This document shows, in pieces, positions 6,711 to 7,603 of a DNA stretch of 7,603 nt. The stretch spans positions 1 through 7,603 of the forward strand of contig JAQUZV010000101.1 of NCBI GenBank assembly GCA_028691155.1, written 5' to 3'. The notes under the pieces were generated by a model. The model did not search any database, had not been told where the DNA came from, and worked only from the letters and a program-made list of their open reading frames with translations. Positions within the stretch are counted from its first letter, which is position 1; every line of letters starts with the position of its first letter. Source of the stretch: Victivallales bacterium. Lineage in GTDB: Bacteria > Verrucomicrobiota > Lentisphaeria > Victivallales > SZUA-371. A program made the translations under genes and the position numbers.

Positions 6711-6722
6711 CCGAAACCACCA

Positions 6723-6751
6723 TTGCCAAAAAGGTCTTTACGGGTTATTTT
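6723..6751 (+). promoter_or_regulatory. Candidate promoter for the acyl-CoA synthetase gene
   Basis: TTGCCA (6723-6728, 5 of 6 to the -35 consensus), a 17-bp spacer and TATTTT (6746-6751, 4 of 6 to the -10 consensus). Transcription would begin near 6758, just ahead of the Shine-Dalgarno at 6767-6771, giving a very short leader. The -10 lies within the loop of a small CGGGT/ACCCG inverted repeat (6741-6756). Confidence 0.38.
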
Positions 6752-6780
6752 ACCCGATTCATTAAAAGAGGTCAACGGCA

Positions 6781-7603
6781 GTGAATCAGAGTGGTAATAT
6801 GTCCGACTACCGCCGGACTTGTGACAGTTTTCATATCAACGTTCCCGAATATTATAATTTTGGCTTCGATACCGTGGATCGCTGGGCGGCGCAGTCGCCC
6901 GACAAGCGGGCCATGGTCTGGGTCAACCAACAGGGTGAAGACCGGACGCTGAGTTTCGGCGACATCAGCCGCGCCTCCAACCGCATGGCGAATCTGCTGA
7001 CTTCCGCCGGAGTCAAACCTTTCGATCGCATCCTGTTGCTGCTGCCCCGCATTCCCGAATGGTGGATCGCCACCGTAGCCATTATCAAGACGGCGGCTAT
7101 TCATTGTCCGGCGCCGGTCATGCTGACCGAATACGATCTGCGCGGCCGCATTCACGCCGGAGAATTCGCCGGGGTCATCACCGATCAGGAAAACGCCGGT
7201 AAGATCGACGACATTATCGCCGACTGCCCGAGCCTGAAATATCGTTTTATCGTCGACGGGGAACGGTCCGGATGGATCGACTGCCGGACCGAACTGGCCC
7301 GGCAAGGCGAAACGTTCACTCCCACTTACCGCACCCGTTCCTCCGATCCGTTGGTCATCTATTTCACCTCCGGCACCAATAACGTCGATCCGAAGATGGT
7401 GCAGCACAACCATGCCCTGCCGTTGGGACACGAGGTTACTGCCCGGTTCTGGCACGATCTGACCGCCGATGATCTTCACTTCAGTGTTTCCGATACCGGC
7501 TGGGCCAAATGCGCCTGGGGCAAACTGTTCGGACAATGGCTGCTCGGGGCTGCCGTTTTCGTCTATGATATCCGGGGCAAATTTCACGCGTCGGAGCTGC
7601 TGC
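6781..7603 (+). CDS. Medium-chain acyl-CoA synthetase-like AMP-binding protein, N-terminal part
   Basis: The first 274 codons of an adenylate-forming enzyme; family members are ~550 residues, so about half is present and the gene runs off the right edge. Such enzymes activate a carboxylic acid with ATP and join it to CoA. Similarity is closest to the ACSM/medium-chain group: FNFGFDTVDRW-like opening, LLLLPRIPEWWIATVAIIKT (88-107) and RFWHDLTADDLHFSVSDTGWAKCAW (the last ~50 residues shown). The phosphate-binding loop at 194-206 reads YFTSGTNNVDPKM: one residue longer than the usual TSGT(S/T)GxPK, with the second glycine absent. The GTG at 6781 is chosen because AGAGG (6767-6771) lies nine bases upstream; an in-frame ATG at 6799 lacks such a site and would shorten the protein by six residues. 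The substrate, and activity given the altered loop, are uncertain. Confidence 0.85.
   Translation, partial: MNQSGNMSDYRRTCDSFHINVPEYYNFGFDTVDRWAAQSPDKRAMVWVNQQGEDRTLSFGDISRASNRMANLLTSAGVKPFDRILLLLPRIPEWWIATVAIIKTAAIHCPAPVMLTEYDLRGRIHAGEFAGVITDQENAGKIDDIIADCPSLKYRFIVDGERSGWIDCRTELARQGETFTPTYRTRSSDPLVIYFTSGTNNVDPKMVQHNHALPLGHEVTARFWHDLTADDLHFSVSDTGWAKCAWGKLFGQWLLGAAVFVYDIRGKFHASELL

Noticed and set aside
4555..6729. A 724-residue open frame antisense to topA
   Set aside because: It overlaps a certain topA gene almost completely, has no recognisable domain and has a Phe/Gly/Arg-rich composition typical of the antisense frame of GC-rich codons.
6772..7587. A 271-residue minus-strand open frame opposite the acyl-CoA synthetase
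   Set aside because: The plus-strand frame has unmistakable AMP-binding motifs; the antisense translation is an uninformative shadow.

Overview
The window looks like a chromosomal housekeeping stretch from a moderately GC-rich bacterium. Coding regions favour G or C at third positions, and intergenic regions are more AT-rich. There is no rRNA or other lineage marker, so taxonomy is inference only. The unusual topoisomerase I tail, the Bacteroides-type U32 protein and the codon style would fit a Gram-negative group such as the PVC bacteria (for example Lentisphaerota), but I hold this weakly.

Layout, left to right. On the minus strand: the N-terminal end of aroB (3-dehydroquinate synthase, cut by the window edge), an AlbA_2 (Schlafen-type) putative nucleic-acid-binding protein, and a small AhpD/carboxymuconolactone decarboxylase-like redox protein. 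The last two form a tight pair, with the AhpD-like gene transcribed first and an 18-nt gap between them. A 229- to 244-nt divergent intergenic region follows. It carries a near-consensus sigma-70 promoter (TTGACA, 17 bp, TATATT) that fires rightward.

On the plus strand: a small unrecognised membrane-anchored protein overlaps by 4 nt (ATGA) a U32-family protein of the TrhP/YegQ type, which has a four-cysteine pattern expected for an iron-sulfur cluster and a likely role in tRNA wobble-uridine hydroxylation. After a 175-nt gap with a possible terminator, a candidate promoter and a leader hairpin comes topA, DNA topoisomerase I. Its zinc ribbons are absent and replaced by three copies of a ~50-residue W...YDD...SLK.Q...LS..Q module. 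After a gap containing a perfect 20-bp palindrome and a candidate promoter, a medium-chain acyl-CoA synthetase-like gene begins and runs off the right edge.

The genes do not form one pathway. The clearest functional units are the AhpD-like/AlbA_2 pair and the membrane protein/U32 pair. I found no CRISPR array, tRNA, rRNA, insertion sequence or clear defence system. The most interesting items are the topoisomerase tail, the small protein coupled to the U32 gene, and the altered phosphate-binding loop of the acyl-CoA synthetase.
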